Shown piece by piece: positions 57,393-64,000 of a stretch of DNA of 64,000 bases; position 1 is the stretch's first letter; each line of letters starts with the position of its first letter. The stretch comes from Anaerolineaceae bacterium (GTDB lineage Bacteria > Chloroflexota > Anaerolineae > Aggregatilineales > Phototrophicaceae): the NCBI GenBank assembly GCA_002699585.1, contig PABP01000008.1, positions 86,471-150,470 on the forward strand, read 5' to 3'. The position numbers and the translations under genes are program-made. Below the pieces are notes generated by a model. The model ran no database searches and was not told the DNA's origin. It was given only the letters and a program-made list of their open reading frames with translations.

Positions 57393-58931
57393 ATGGTGAC
57401 TCTTTCCGCACAACACCTGGTTAAACGCTATGGCGGTGTCGTTGCGTTGGCGGATGGCAATCTAGAGGTCCAGTCAGGGCAGGTCGTGGCGCTGCTCGGT
57501 GCAAACGGCAGCGGTAAGAGTACCCTCAGCAAGATTGTGACAGGCGTGGTTGCCCCCAATGAGGGGCAACTACTGCTTGATGGCCAAGCGACAAGTTTTG
57601 CGTCGCCCCTGGTCGCACGGCGCGCAGGCATCACGGCGGTTTATCAAGAACTCAGCCTCGTGCCGGAAATGACCATCTCCGAGAATATCTGGCTTTCCCA
57701 TGAGCCGATGCGCCTGGGTCGTATCAACCGCAAGGCCATGCAACAGCGGACGCAGGCACTGCTCGACTTGTTCCAGGGCACGATCCCAGCCAGCTTGATA
57801 CCCACCACCCCCGTATACAATCTGCATCCTGATGAACGCCAAATTGTGGAAATCCTCAAGGCGATCAGCCAGGACCCACGTCTGGTGATTTTCGATGAAG
57901 CGACCGCCAGCCTCGACAGTTCGCAGGTCACGCGCCTGTTTGAGTTGATCAACCGCTGGAAGGGCGAGGGCATGGCGATTGTGTTCGTCTCGCACCGCAT
58001 GGATGAAATTTTCAGGGTGGCGGATACGGCGACCGTGCTGCGCAATGGGTCGCATGTGGGTACGGTAGACATCGCTGAGACCAGTGAGCGCCAATTGGTG
58101 CAGATGATGATCGAAGGTGCGACGGCCATGGAGCGCGAAGCCCGCGAACCCGTCGCTGCCAGTGCACCGATCCGGCTGCATGTCAGCGACCTGACCACTG
58201 AACAACTGCGCGGCGTCAGCTTTGAACTGCGTGATGGCGAGTTACTGGGCATTGGTGGCCTGCAAGGGCAGGGCCAGTCGGATTTGCTGCTGGCCATCTT
58301 TGGAGCAATTCCGTTCCAGGGCCGTTTGGCGCTGGGAGGCAAAGAAGTCCATTTTTCGCACCCGCAGCAGGCCATGAAGCAGGATGTGGCCTTTGTCCCT
58401 GGTGATCGGGGTAACGAAGGGCTGCTGCTGATTCGGTCGATACTGGATAATTTGATGCTGCCCTCACTACGCGAGTATGGGGTTCCGTTGCGCATGCAGC
58501 GTGCCCGTGCCCAAGCTGGTGATGTATCCGACGACCTGAACGTCATTATGTCATCGCTGGATGCACCCGTGAACAGCCTCAGCGGCGGTAACGCCCAGAA
58601 AGTGGTCATCGGCAAATGGCTGCTGCGTGACCCCAAATTGCTCTTGCTCAACGACCCGACAAAAGGCGTTGATGTGGGGGCCAAGGGCGAGTTTTATAGT
58701 TTGCTATCAAACCTGCGCCAGCAAGGCACGGCCATTTTGTTCTACAGCAGCGACGACGAGGAACTGCTCGGCTTGTGTGACCGCGTGCTGGTCATGCACG
58801 ATGGCCGCATCAGCGCGGAACTGGCTGGCGAAAACGTCACGCGGGAAAATCTGGTTTCCGCGAGTATGGGGGCCGCACACCACGAAGCCAAGCCACCTGG
58901 GGCCAGTCAACATGAGGAACCAACCGCATGA
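57393..58931 (+). CDS. Sugar ABC transporter ATPase, two nucleotide-binding domains
   Basis: 512 residues, RbsA/MglA type. Domain 1: Walker A GANGSGKSTLSKIVTG, Walker B RLVIFDEATASLDSSQVT, but its ABC signature reads LHPDERQIVEILK where LS(V/G)xxQQ is expected. Domain 2: the Walker A is degenerate (GIGGLQGQGQSDLLLA) while the signature LSGGNAQKVVIGKWL and Walker B LLLLNDPTKGVDVGAK are good. Degeneration of the second site is usual in this family; the change in the first signature is not. It overlaps the first permease gene by four bases (ATGA). Confidence 0.93.
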   Translation: MVTLSAQHLVKRYGGVVALADGNLEVQSGQVVALLGANGSGKSTLSKIVTGVVAPNEGQLLLDGQATSFASPLVARRAGITAVYQELSLVPEMTISENIWLSHEPMRLGRINRKAMQQRTQALLDLFQGTIPASLIPTTPVYNLHPDERQIVEILKAISQDPRLVIFDEATASLDSSQVTRLFELINRWKGEGMAIVFVSHRMDEIFRVADTATVLRNGSHVGTVDIAETSERQLVQMMIEGATAMEREAREPVAASAPIRLHVSDLTTEQLRGVSFELRDGELLGIGGLQGQGQSDLLLAIFGAIPFQGRLALGGKEVHFSHPQQAMKQDVAFVPGDRGNEGLLLIRSILDNLMLPSLREYGVPLRMQRARAQAGDVSDDLNVIMSSLDAPVNSLSGGNAQKVVIGKWLLRDPKLLLLNDPTKGVDVGAKGEFYSLLSNLRQQGTAILFYSSDDEELLGLCDRVLVMHDGRISAELAGENVTRENLVSASMGAAHHEAKPPGASQHEEPTA

Positions 58932-59974
58932 ATCAGGCCAAATTTCGGCGCTTTTTGGCGCGTAACTCCTATTTATTTGCGCTGCTGCTGCTCGTTGTGG
59001 TTGTGCTGATTAACTATTCCCGGCAGGACAACCTGTTTGAGCCATCGGTGCTCAACCGCAATATTCGCGTGTTTTTGCCGCTGGTGATTTTGGCGGCGGG
59101 GCAGGCGATTGTGATTATCGGCGGCGGCATTGACCTGTCAGTGGGGGCGATGGTGTCGTTGTGCAACGCGCTGCTCGTCACCTGGATTACGCCGGAAACC
59201 GCTGGCGGTGATATTCTGCTGGCGATTACGTTGGTCGCGCTGGTGGGGATGGCGGCGGGTCTGCTGAATGGGATTGCTGTAGCGTACTTGCGTTTGCAAC
59301 CGATTGTGACCACCTATGCGACCAGCTTCATCTTTGCAGGCCTCGCGCTGACCATCTTGCCGCGCCCAGGTGGGGAACTGCCCCGTGATATGACGCGCCT
59401 CTATCGCCGCCTGATCGAAGTGGACGCCTTCGGCAATATTCCTATTATTCAGGACATTCCTATTTTGCGGGAGATTCCGCCCGCGTTCATCGTGATCGCT
59501 ATTGTGCTGCTGCTGTGGGCTTTCGTCCGGCAGACGCGGCTCGTGCAGTATATTTACGCGGCAGGCGACAATGCCGAAGCGGCCTATACGACGGGTATTC
59601 CGGTGCAGCGCATTCGCCTGGGGACCTATGTCATCTCTGGATTTTTCTCGGCGATGGCGGCCCTCGCGCTGACCATGTCGTTGGGGTCCGGCAGCCCGAC
59701 CAGCGGCGATGCCATGACGCTGGACTCGATTGTGGCGGTCGTACTGGGGGGGACGCGCCTGCGTGGTGGCCAGGGTGGCATCGCCGGGGCCATGATGGGC
59801 GTGGTTATCCTGGGCGTGATTCGCAATATCATTTCGTTCTATGATGTGCCGACCTGGTCGCAAACGCTGGTCGATGCGCTGATTATCCTGATTGCACTGG
59901 CTGGCCCTGGTCTGGTGCGCTATATATCCGATTTGATCCGGCGTTATCGTTTGCAGGGAGGGCGTGCCGCATGA
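58928..59974 (+). CDS. Sugar ABC transporter permease 1
   Basis: 348 residues, BPD_transp_2 (RbsC-like) with about nine to ten hydrophobic segments. VILAAGQAIVIIGGGIDLSV and VAVVLGGTRLRGGQGGIAGA are the diagnostic blocks. It forms the membrane channel with the second permease. Starts with ATGA overlapping the ATPase stop and ends with ATGA overlapping the next permease, so the three are translationally coupled. Confidence 0.93.
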   Translation: MNQAKFRRFLARNSYLFALLLLVVVVLINYSRQDNLFEPSVLNRNIRVFLPLVILAAGQAIVIIGGGIDLSVGAMVSLCNALLVTWITPETAGGDILLAITLVALVGMAAGLLNGIAVAYLRLQPIVTTYATSFIFAGLALTILPRPGGELPRDMTRLYRRLIEVDAFGNIPIIQDIPILREIPPAFIVIAIVLLLWAFVRQTRLVQYIYAAGDNAEAAYTTGIPVQRIRLGTYVISGFFSAMAALALTMSLGSGSPTSGDAMTLDSIVAVVLGGTRLRGGQGGIAGAMMGVVILGVIRNIISFYDVPTWSQTLVDALIILIALAGPGLVRYISDLIRRYRLQGGRAA

Positions 59975-60957
59975 CGGAGGCCAAAGCCAAACGCAGTTCG
60001 TCGCTGCCCAACCTGACCCGTTACCTGACGCCGCCCGTGATTGCGCTGCTGCTGGCGATTGCGCTGTTCCTGTTTGGGGGTGTGATTAGCCCCGGTTTCG
60101 TCAATCCCAACCAGGCGATTAATATCGTGCGACTGGCGGCTTTCTTAGGGATTATCGCTGCGGGGCAAACGCTGGTGATTATCAGCGGCGGCGAGGGCAT
60201 CGACCTGTCGGTGGCATCGATTGTGACGTTGGGGGCGATCCTCACATTCCGGCTGACGGATGGCCAGAATGAACTGATACTGCCTGTATTGGGCGTGGTG
60301 CTGCTGGTTGGCGCGGGTATCGGGCTGGTGAACGGCCTGGGCATTGTGTTCTTGCGCATTCCGCCGCTGGTGATGACGCTGGCGATGGCCGGCGTGGTCC
60401 AGGGCTTGATTTTGCAGGTGACGCGCGGCCAGCTTGAGGGCGATACGCCCGATTTGATGAGCGAGCTCATCGCGCAGCCCTTGATTGGCCCCTTGCCAGG
60501 GGTGATCTTCCTGTGGATCGGGTTGGGCATCGCCATGTGGCTGCTGTTGGAACGCACGCCCTATGGCAAGATGCTGTTTGCGGTGGGCATCAACCGGACG
60601 ACGGCCACGCTCTCCGGGGTGCGGGTGCCGCTGGTGGTGGTGCTGACCTATGCCATGAGCGGGATGCTGGCGGCGTTTGGTGGTTTCGTGCTGCTGGGAT
60701 TCACCGATACGGTGTTCCTCAACCTGGGTGGACGCTACCTGTTCCCGTCGATTGCGGCGGTGGTGGTCGGTGGCACGCTGCTATCCGGGGGGAAGGGCAG
60801 CTATTGGGGCACGATGTCCGGCGCGCTGGTGTTGCAGCTTATCAACAGCCTGTTGCAGGCGCAGGGCCTGCCGGAAGCGACTCAGTCGATTATCCTGGGC
60901 GTGGTGCTGCTGGTGCTGATTTCGATCTATGGGCGGCAGCGGGCGTTCCGGTTGTAG
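59971..60957 (+). CDS. Sugar ABC transporter permease 2
   Basis: 328 residues, same family as permease 1 (AAGQTLVIISGGEGIDLSVA; AAVVVGGTLLSGGKGSYWGT). An extra GE is inserted in the usual SGGIDLSVG block. Two different permeases indicate a heterodimeric channel, unlike the RbsC homodimer. The stop codon TAG runs into ACCCCC, the start of the terminator hairpin. Confidence 0.93.
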   Translation: MTEAKAKRSSSLPNLTRYLTPPVIALLLAIALFLFGGVISPGFVNPNQAINIVRLAAFLGIIAAGQTLVIISGGEGIDLSVASIVTLGAILTFRLTDGQNELILPVLGVVLLVGAGIGLVNGLGIVFLRIPPLVMTLAMAGVVQGLILQVTRGQLEGDTPDLMSELIAQPLIGPLPGVIFLWIGLGIAMWLLLERTPYGKMLFAVGINRTTATLSGVRVPLVVVLTYAMSGMLAAFGGFVLLGFTDTVFLNLGGRYLFPSIAAVVVGGTLLSGGKGSYWGTMSGALVLQLINSLLQAQGLPEATQSIILGVVLLVLISIYGRQRAFRL

Positions 60958-60958
60958 A

Positions 60959-60991
60959 CCCCCAGCCTCTTTGGCCTGATTAGGCAGGGGG
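60959..60991 (+). terminator. Hairpin at the end of the ABC importer operon
   Basis: CCCCC-A-GCCT pairs with AGGC-A-GGGGG around a 13-base loop. No T-run, though CTATTTCTT follows. Also the 3' end of the convergent DUF4365 gene, whose stop is at 60992. Confidence 0.55.
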
Positions 60992-62497
60992 CTATTTCTT
61001 GAGTAGTTCGTCATACATCTTTTTGTCTTCCCTGGCCCCTTTTTTGTCTCCTTGCTTTAGTCTTGCATAATGACGTATTAAGTATGCTTCAGAATTACTT
61101 GGATTCATTTTGATAGCAAAAGAACAAGCAATTGCAGCTTTTTTGATTTCGCCTATAGCCATAAATGCAAGTCCCACATTTGAGTAATATATAGAGTCTG
61201 GTCTTAGCTTAAGAGCTTGTTGGAAACTCTTAATCGCGTCAATGTGTTTACCGATTTTTACTTCAATTAGTCCTTTGGTGTTATATACATCAGAAAGCGA
61301 AGGGGCTAGCTTGAGAGCTTTTTTGCAGTCGTGTATTGCCTCAGTTAGTAAGTCCTTATGAAGATAGGCGAATGCTCGATTGTTGTAAGCATGAGCTAAT
61401 TCAGGACTGTACCTAATGGCCAGCGTACAATCCTGAATCACAGCATCTAGATCATGTAGGTAGGTATGAACTAAGCTACGATTACTATAAGCTGGTCCAT
61501 ATACAGGATTCAGGTCTATAGCCTGATTGAAATCCTCTAAGGCCTGTGTATGCTGACCAAGCTCATAGTGCACTAACCCTCGATTATTGTAAGTGACTTC
61601 ATTGTTGGGATTCAGTTCTATAGCTTTATTGTAGTCAGCTAGAGCAGCTATCCAATCACGCGCAAGTTCATGCAAGCTAGCTCTGTTGATATAAGCCAAG
61701 TCCAAAGTTGATTGTAGCTTGATTGCCTGATTATAGTCGCGGAGAGCGCCTTCTAGGTCACCTAACTTTTTCTTTTGGAATCCTCTGTTGTTGTATGCCA
61801 TTGCCAAAAGTGGATCAAGCTGTATTGCTTTATTGTAGTCAGTTAATGCTTTTTGGTGGTTATGGAGAAGGCTATGAACATGACCTCTATTATTGTATGT
61901 GGCGGCACTATTTGAATCTAGTTTGATGGCTTCGCTATAGCTATACAGAGCACTCTCATAATCGCCATTGTCTAAAAATCTATTGCCTTTTAAGTAGAAT
62001 TCTTCTGACTTCAATAATAAGTCATTGTTTTGTTGTTCCGACACTTCAAAGTGTATTGTTCCAAGTTGAGCTATTTGGCTTAGGTATTTGTTGAGTTTGA
62101 TGTCAAAGACATTTGCGACTGGAATGTGAATTACATAGGGGCCACGATCAAGCAAACCTTCATGCTCTCTGATATATGATTTAACATCAATCCACCATGC
62201 TTTTTTCTGTTGAGGGCTGACTATTATCAATAGCACAGGTAAAGAGTGCTTGTACCAATAATGAATATGGCGTTCATCTGAGTAATAAACAATATCACCT
62301 TGTTGGTTATGTCGAATATAACTTTCTCCGCTTTTAATTTGGATTGCGATGAGTCGGCCTGTACCTTTACCATTCTCCGCAATTTCAATTTGAGCATCTA
62401 TTCCATGGTCATGTTTTGATTGCTCACGAAACAAAAAGCCCATTTCGGCTACAATTCCGTGTACGTGAGCAATCCCAATATCTTCTATTTGAGGCAT
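60992..62497 (-). CDS. DUF4365-TPR protein
   Basis: 501 residues. N-terminal DUF4365 domain (about 1-150): HDHGIDAQIEIAENGKGTGR and LIAIQIKSGESYI give the D...E...Q-x-K pattern of PD-(D/E)XK nuclease-like folds, and HYWYKHSLPVLLIIVSPQQ is the other conserved block. From about residue 165 ten TPR repeats follow (AATYNNRGHVHSLLHNHQKA and similar). AT-rich compared with the flanking genes, alone, and probably acquired. The domain pairing is known in candidate defence genes; the role here is inferred. Confidence 0.82.
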   Translation of the reverse strand: MPQIEDIGIAHVHGIVAEMGFLFREQSKHDHGIDAQIEIAENGKGTGRLIAIQIKSGESYIRHNQQGDIVYYSDERHIHYWYKHSLPVLLIIVSPQQKKAWWIDVKSYIREHEGLLDRGPYVIHIPVANVFDIKLNKYLSQIAQLGTIHFEVSEQQNNDLLLKSEEFYLKGNRFLDNGDYESALYSYSEAIKLDSNSAATYNNRGHVHSLLHNHQKALTDYNKAIQLDPLLAMAYNNRGFQKKKLGDLEGALRDYNQAIKLQSTLDLAYINRASLHELARDWIAALADYNKAIELNPNNEVTYNNRGLVHYELGQHTQALEDFNQAIDLNPVYGPAYSNRSLVHTYLHDLDAVIQDCTLAIRYSPELAHAYNNRAFAYLHKDLLTEAIHDCKKALKLAPSLSDVYNTKGLIEVKIGKHIDAIKSFQQALKLRPDSIYYSNVGLAFMAIGEIKKAAIACSFAIKMNPSNSEAYLIRHYARLKQGDKKGAREDKKMYDELLKK

Positions 62498-62545
62498 GAT
62501 TACTACACTTTCTGTTTGCCAAGTCCACGCTAACAGTCATTCGGG

Positions 62546-63469
62546 CTATAGATAATACCGATAGCCGATGGCGTGATACTTGCACTCAAAGCCAAGCTGC
62601 CAGAATGCCGCGACGGAGGAGTTGGCATCTCCCCAGGAATCGAGCGAGATGGGGGCGGGGGAGGGCTGGTTGTTGCGCAACACATGCAGCGCATAAAGCA
62701 GCAGCGCTCGGTAAAGTTCCGGCTGGCGATGGTCGGGTGTGAGGGCAGGGGCATCGACTGCGTAAGCGGCATGGGCTTCATCGACCTGGACGCGTACCAC
62801 ACCACATACTTGTTCCTCTGTATCGAACAGTAAAAACACGTTTTGCGGCGGGTAATGCTCGAAGGACTGCGCCATAAAATCCTCGCTGACGTCTGACATG
62901 TGGCCCCATTGATCGCCATAGCAGCGGTTCATGGCCTGGGTATACAGACTGATGTCGTTTACGTCGCTGTAGGGCTTGAGCGTATAGCCTGCTGGCCAAT
63001 CCAGCGGCGGTAGCTCGACAGCAGCGGGTAGGCTGGCATTCAGGTAGGTGCCCAGCGGCTGAAAACCATTCTGCTGCACCCGTGCGATTTCGTCGGGCAG
63101 GCTGATGGGATACTGGGCATCGAGATAAGCGCTGCCGTGTTCCCTGGCGCGCGTGACGGCCCAATCCAGCAGGCGTTGGCCGATGCCATGCTGTGCCCAT
63201 TTGGGATGTACGGTGATGTCGAGCGTGGTGCGCAGGGAGGTCTGCTGCCACAGCCAGATGTGCCCGACCAGCATTGTGTCATCATCCAGTACGGCGACGC
63301 AGTTGTCGCGGGCGGCATTGTGGCCGGGGTAGGTCATTAACTGCTGCTGACGTTCGACTGTTGTTGTGCGGTTTAGCTTGCGCTGCTCGAAGAAGGCATT
63401 CTTCAACGCGACCAGGGCGGGTAGATCACCGGGTACGTTAAGCTGTCGGAAATGAATGCTGGTTGACAT
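62546..63469 (-). CDS. GNAT family N-acetyltransferase
   Basis: About 307 residues. ITVHPKWAQHGIGQRLLDWA is the acetyl-CoA-binding motif A (R/Q-x-x-G-x-G/A) of the N-terminal GNAT domain, and a second, less typical GNAT-like half follows (TLKPYSDVNDISLYTQAMNR; SLDSWGDANSSVAAFWQLGF). Two-domain GNATs act on small molecules or antibiotics. ATG 63469 with GGAGG seven bases upstream fixes the start, although the frame is open to 63577. Confidence 0.85.
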   Translation of the reverse strand: MSTSIHFRQLNVPGDLPALVALKNAFFEQRKLNRTTTVERQQQLMTYPGHNAARDNCVAVLDDDTMLVGHIWLWQQTSLRTTLDITVHPKWAQHGIGQRLLDWAVTRAREHGSAYLDAQYPISLPDEIARVQQNGFQPLGTYLNASLPAAVELPPLDWPAGYTLKPYSDVNDISLYTQAMNRCYGDQWGHMSDVSEDFMAQSFEHYPPQNVFLLFDTEEQVCGVVRVQVDEAHAAYAVDAPALTPDHRQPELYRALLLYALHVLRNNQPSPAPISLDSWGDANSSVAAFWQLGFECKYHAIGYRYYL

Positions 63470-63573
63470 CGAACGGCCTCCATAAAGACGATACTTGATA
63501 GTATATCCTGGGGCGCATGAAACAAAAAAGCGGACCCAGTGGCCCGCTTCATATATTGTTAATCGCGTTTCGC

Positions 63574-63930
63574 TCATACTTTCGTCAAAAATGCCGTCAC
63601 CTGATTGACTGTATCGATCAAGGCGTGTCCAGCCCCCGGTAGAATCTGCACGGTCAGTTTGGGTAGCAGATCGGATAACCGGCTTGCAATCTGGTTAATA
63701 TTGTAGATGACATCTTTTGTGCCACCGAGAAGTAAGACTGGCATCGTCAGGCTCGCCAATTCCTTGTCGCTAAAGATATATGGCGGCCCAATACGAGGTT
63801 TGAAATTCTCTGTGACCTGGACAACAATGTCTTCAACCTCAGGATCAAAGGGTTGATCACCATACATCATGCGGGTCATACGAATTGCGCCCCACTTCCC
63901 CATGAAAGACTGAGGGGGCGACAGTAGAAA
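63574..63930 (-). pseudogene. Alpha/beta hydrolase, 5' half missing
   Basis: The frame encodes the last part of an alpha/beta hydrolase: FLLSPPQSFMGKWG resembles the end of a core strand after the nucleophile, LTMPVLLLGGTKDVIYNINQ contains the acid, and ILPGAGHALIDTVNQVTAFL the catalytic His. The nucleophile elbow is absent. Upstream in frame there are two stop codons (TGATGA at 63944-63949 on the minus strand), and the sequence loses hydrolase character near 63930. A residual ATG at 63903 is unlikely to make a working enzyme. Confidence 0.6.
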
Positions 63931-63936
63931 AGAAAA

Positions 63937-64000
63937 GGTTCATCAGGCACACTTTAGGCGACGAAACCAAAAAAGGTGTGCGAGATGAACCAAAGAAAAC
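63937..64000 (+). mobile_element. Possible insertion-element end with transposase start
   Basis: A long imperfect hairpin spans 63937-63991: GGTTCATC pairs with GATGAACC, and GCACACTTT with AAAGGTGTGC with one bulged base. Inside the right arm ATGAACCAAAGAAAAC (63985 on) may open a plus-strand gene that leaves the window. Together with the broken hydrolase this looks like an inserted element; its identity cannot be established from 60 bases. Confidence 0.35.

Noticed and set aside
1..64000. tRNA or rRNA genes
   Set aside because: I looked in the intergenic spaces for cloverleaf arms and T-loop sequences and found none that held up; a dedicated search would be decisive.

Overview
The window is about 64 kb of bacterial chromosome of moderate-to-high GC, with almost wall-to-wall genes. 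Several features together suggest a Chloroflexota bacterium of the Anaerolineae type: a complete-looking CcmF/CcmH/CcmG/CcmI-like cytochrome c maturation block, a classical (Men) menaquinone operon joined to a chorismate mutase-DAHP synthase fusion, many LacI-regulated ABC sugar transport genes, ECF sigma/anti-sigma pairs and many dispersed GC-rich hairpin repeats. This assignment is an inference; there is no rRNA or other phylogenetic marker here. I saw no tRNA, rRNA or CRISPR array.

Layout. 1-1.9 kb: the 5' part of a sugar-binding lipoprotein-like ABC gene and its LacI regulator, both with a CCGAAACGTTT(C/T)GG operator. 2-6.5 kb: a small secreted protein, an ECF sigma/anti-sigma pair, a small membrane protein and a tyrosine recombinase. 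6.5-17.3 kb: an AraC regulator coupled to a RibD/DHFR-like reductase, tandem deazaflavin-type reductases, and a dispersed set of cell-wall recycling genes (NagZ-like GH3, AmiE-like serine hydrolase, MurK-like kinase, MurQ), interleaved with an MFS transporter, a MerR regulator on a textbook 19-bp-spacer promoter, a PPOX-type protein and a TrmO-like enzyme. 17.3-21.2 kb: a membrane protein, two tandem MGT-type glycosyltransferases and a PEP mutase/isocitrate lyase family protein.

21.3-31.0 kb: TetR-menF-(GxxExxY element)-menD-VOC-menB-(AT-rich ORF)-menE-menH-aroA(G), a menaquinone operon with at least three foreign-looking segments in it: a GxxExxY gene bounded by inverted repeats, an AT-rich central section of menD, and an AT-rich ORF between menB and menE. 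menC is not in the window. 31.4-35.1 kb: cytochrome c maturation. 35.2-41.4 kb: a molybdenum cofactor sulfurase-like PLP enzyme, an IS200/IS605 element with hairpin ends, a M16C (PreP-like) metalloprotease and a sulfotransferase-like protein. 41.4-47.1 kb: a SH3-like secreted protein, KDPG aldolase facing an SDR dehydrogenase, a secreted protein, an O-methyltransferase, an esterase and a pirin. 47.2-48.3 kb: an AT-rich FRG-domain gene.

48.6-61.0 kb: a carbohydrate catabolic region: a LacI regulator, two SDRs and a zinc alcohol dehydrogenase on the minus strand; then, behind a promoter whose -35 box sits inside a TGCAATCGTTTGCA operator, a Gfo/Idh dehydrogenase and a sugar phosphate isomerase/epimerase; then a second strong promoter and a ribose-type ABC importer (binding protein, double ATPase, two permeases). 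Between the two halves lies a NUDIX domain fused to a membrane domain. 61-64 kb: an AT-rich DUF4365-TPR gene, a GNAT acetyltransferase, and the 3' half of an alpha/beta hydrolase that appears to be broken by an insertion at the right edge.

The most distinctive non-coding features are a family of about 110-bp MITE-like repeats with GACCCC...GGGGTC ends, often touching stop codons; a second family of perfect palindromes ending in CCCTAC; and a string of hairpins at 50.4 kb that resembles the ends of the IS200/IS605 element at 36.9-37.5 kb.
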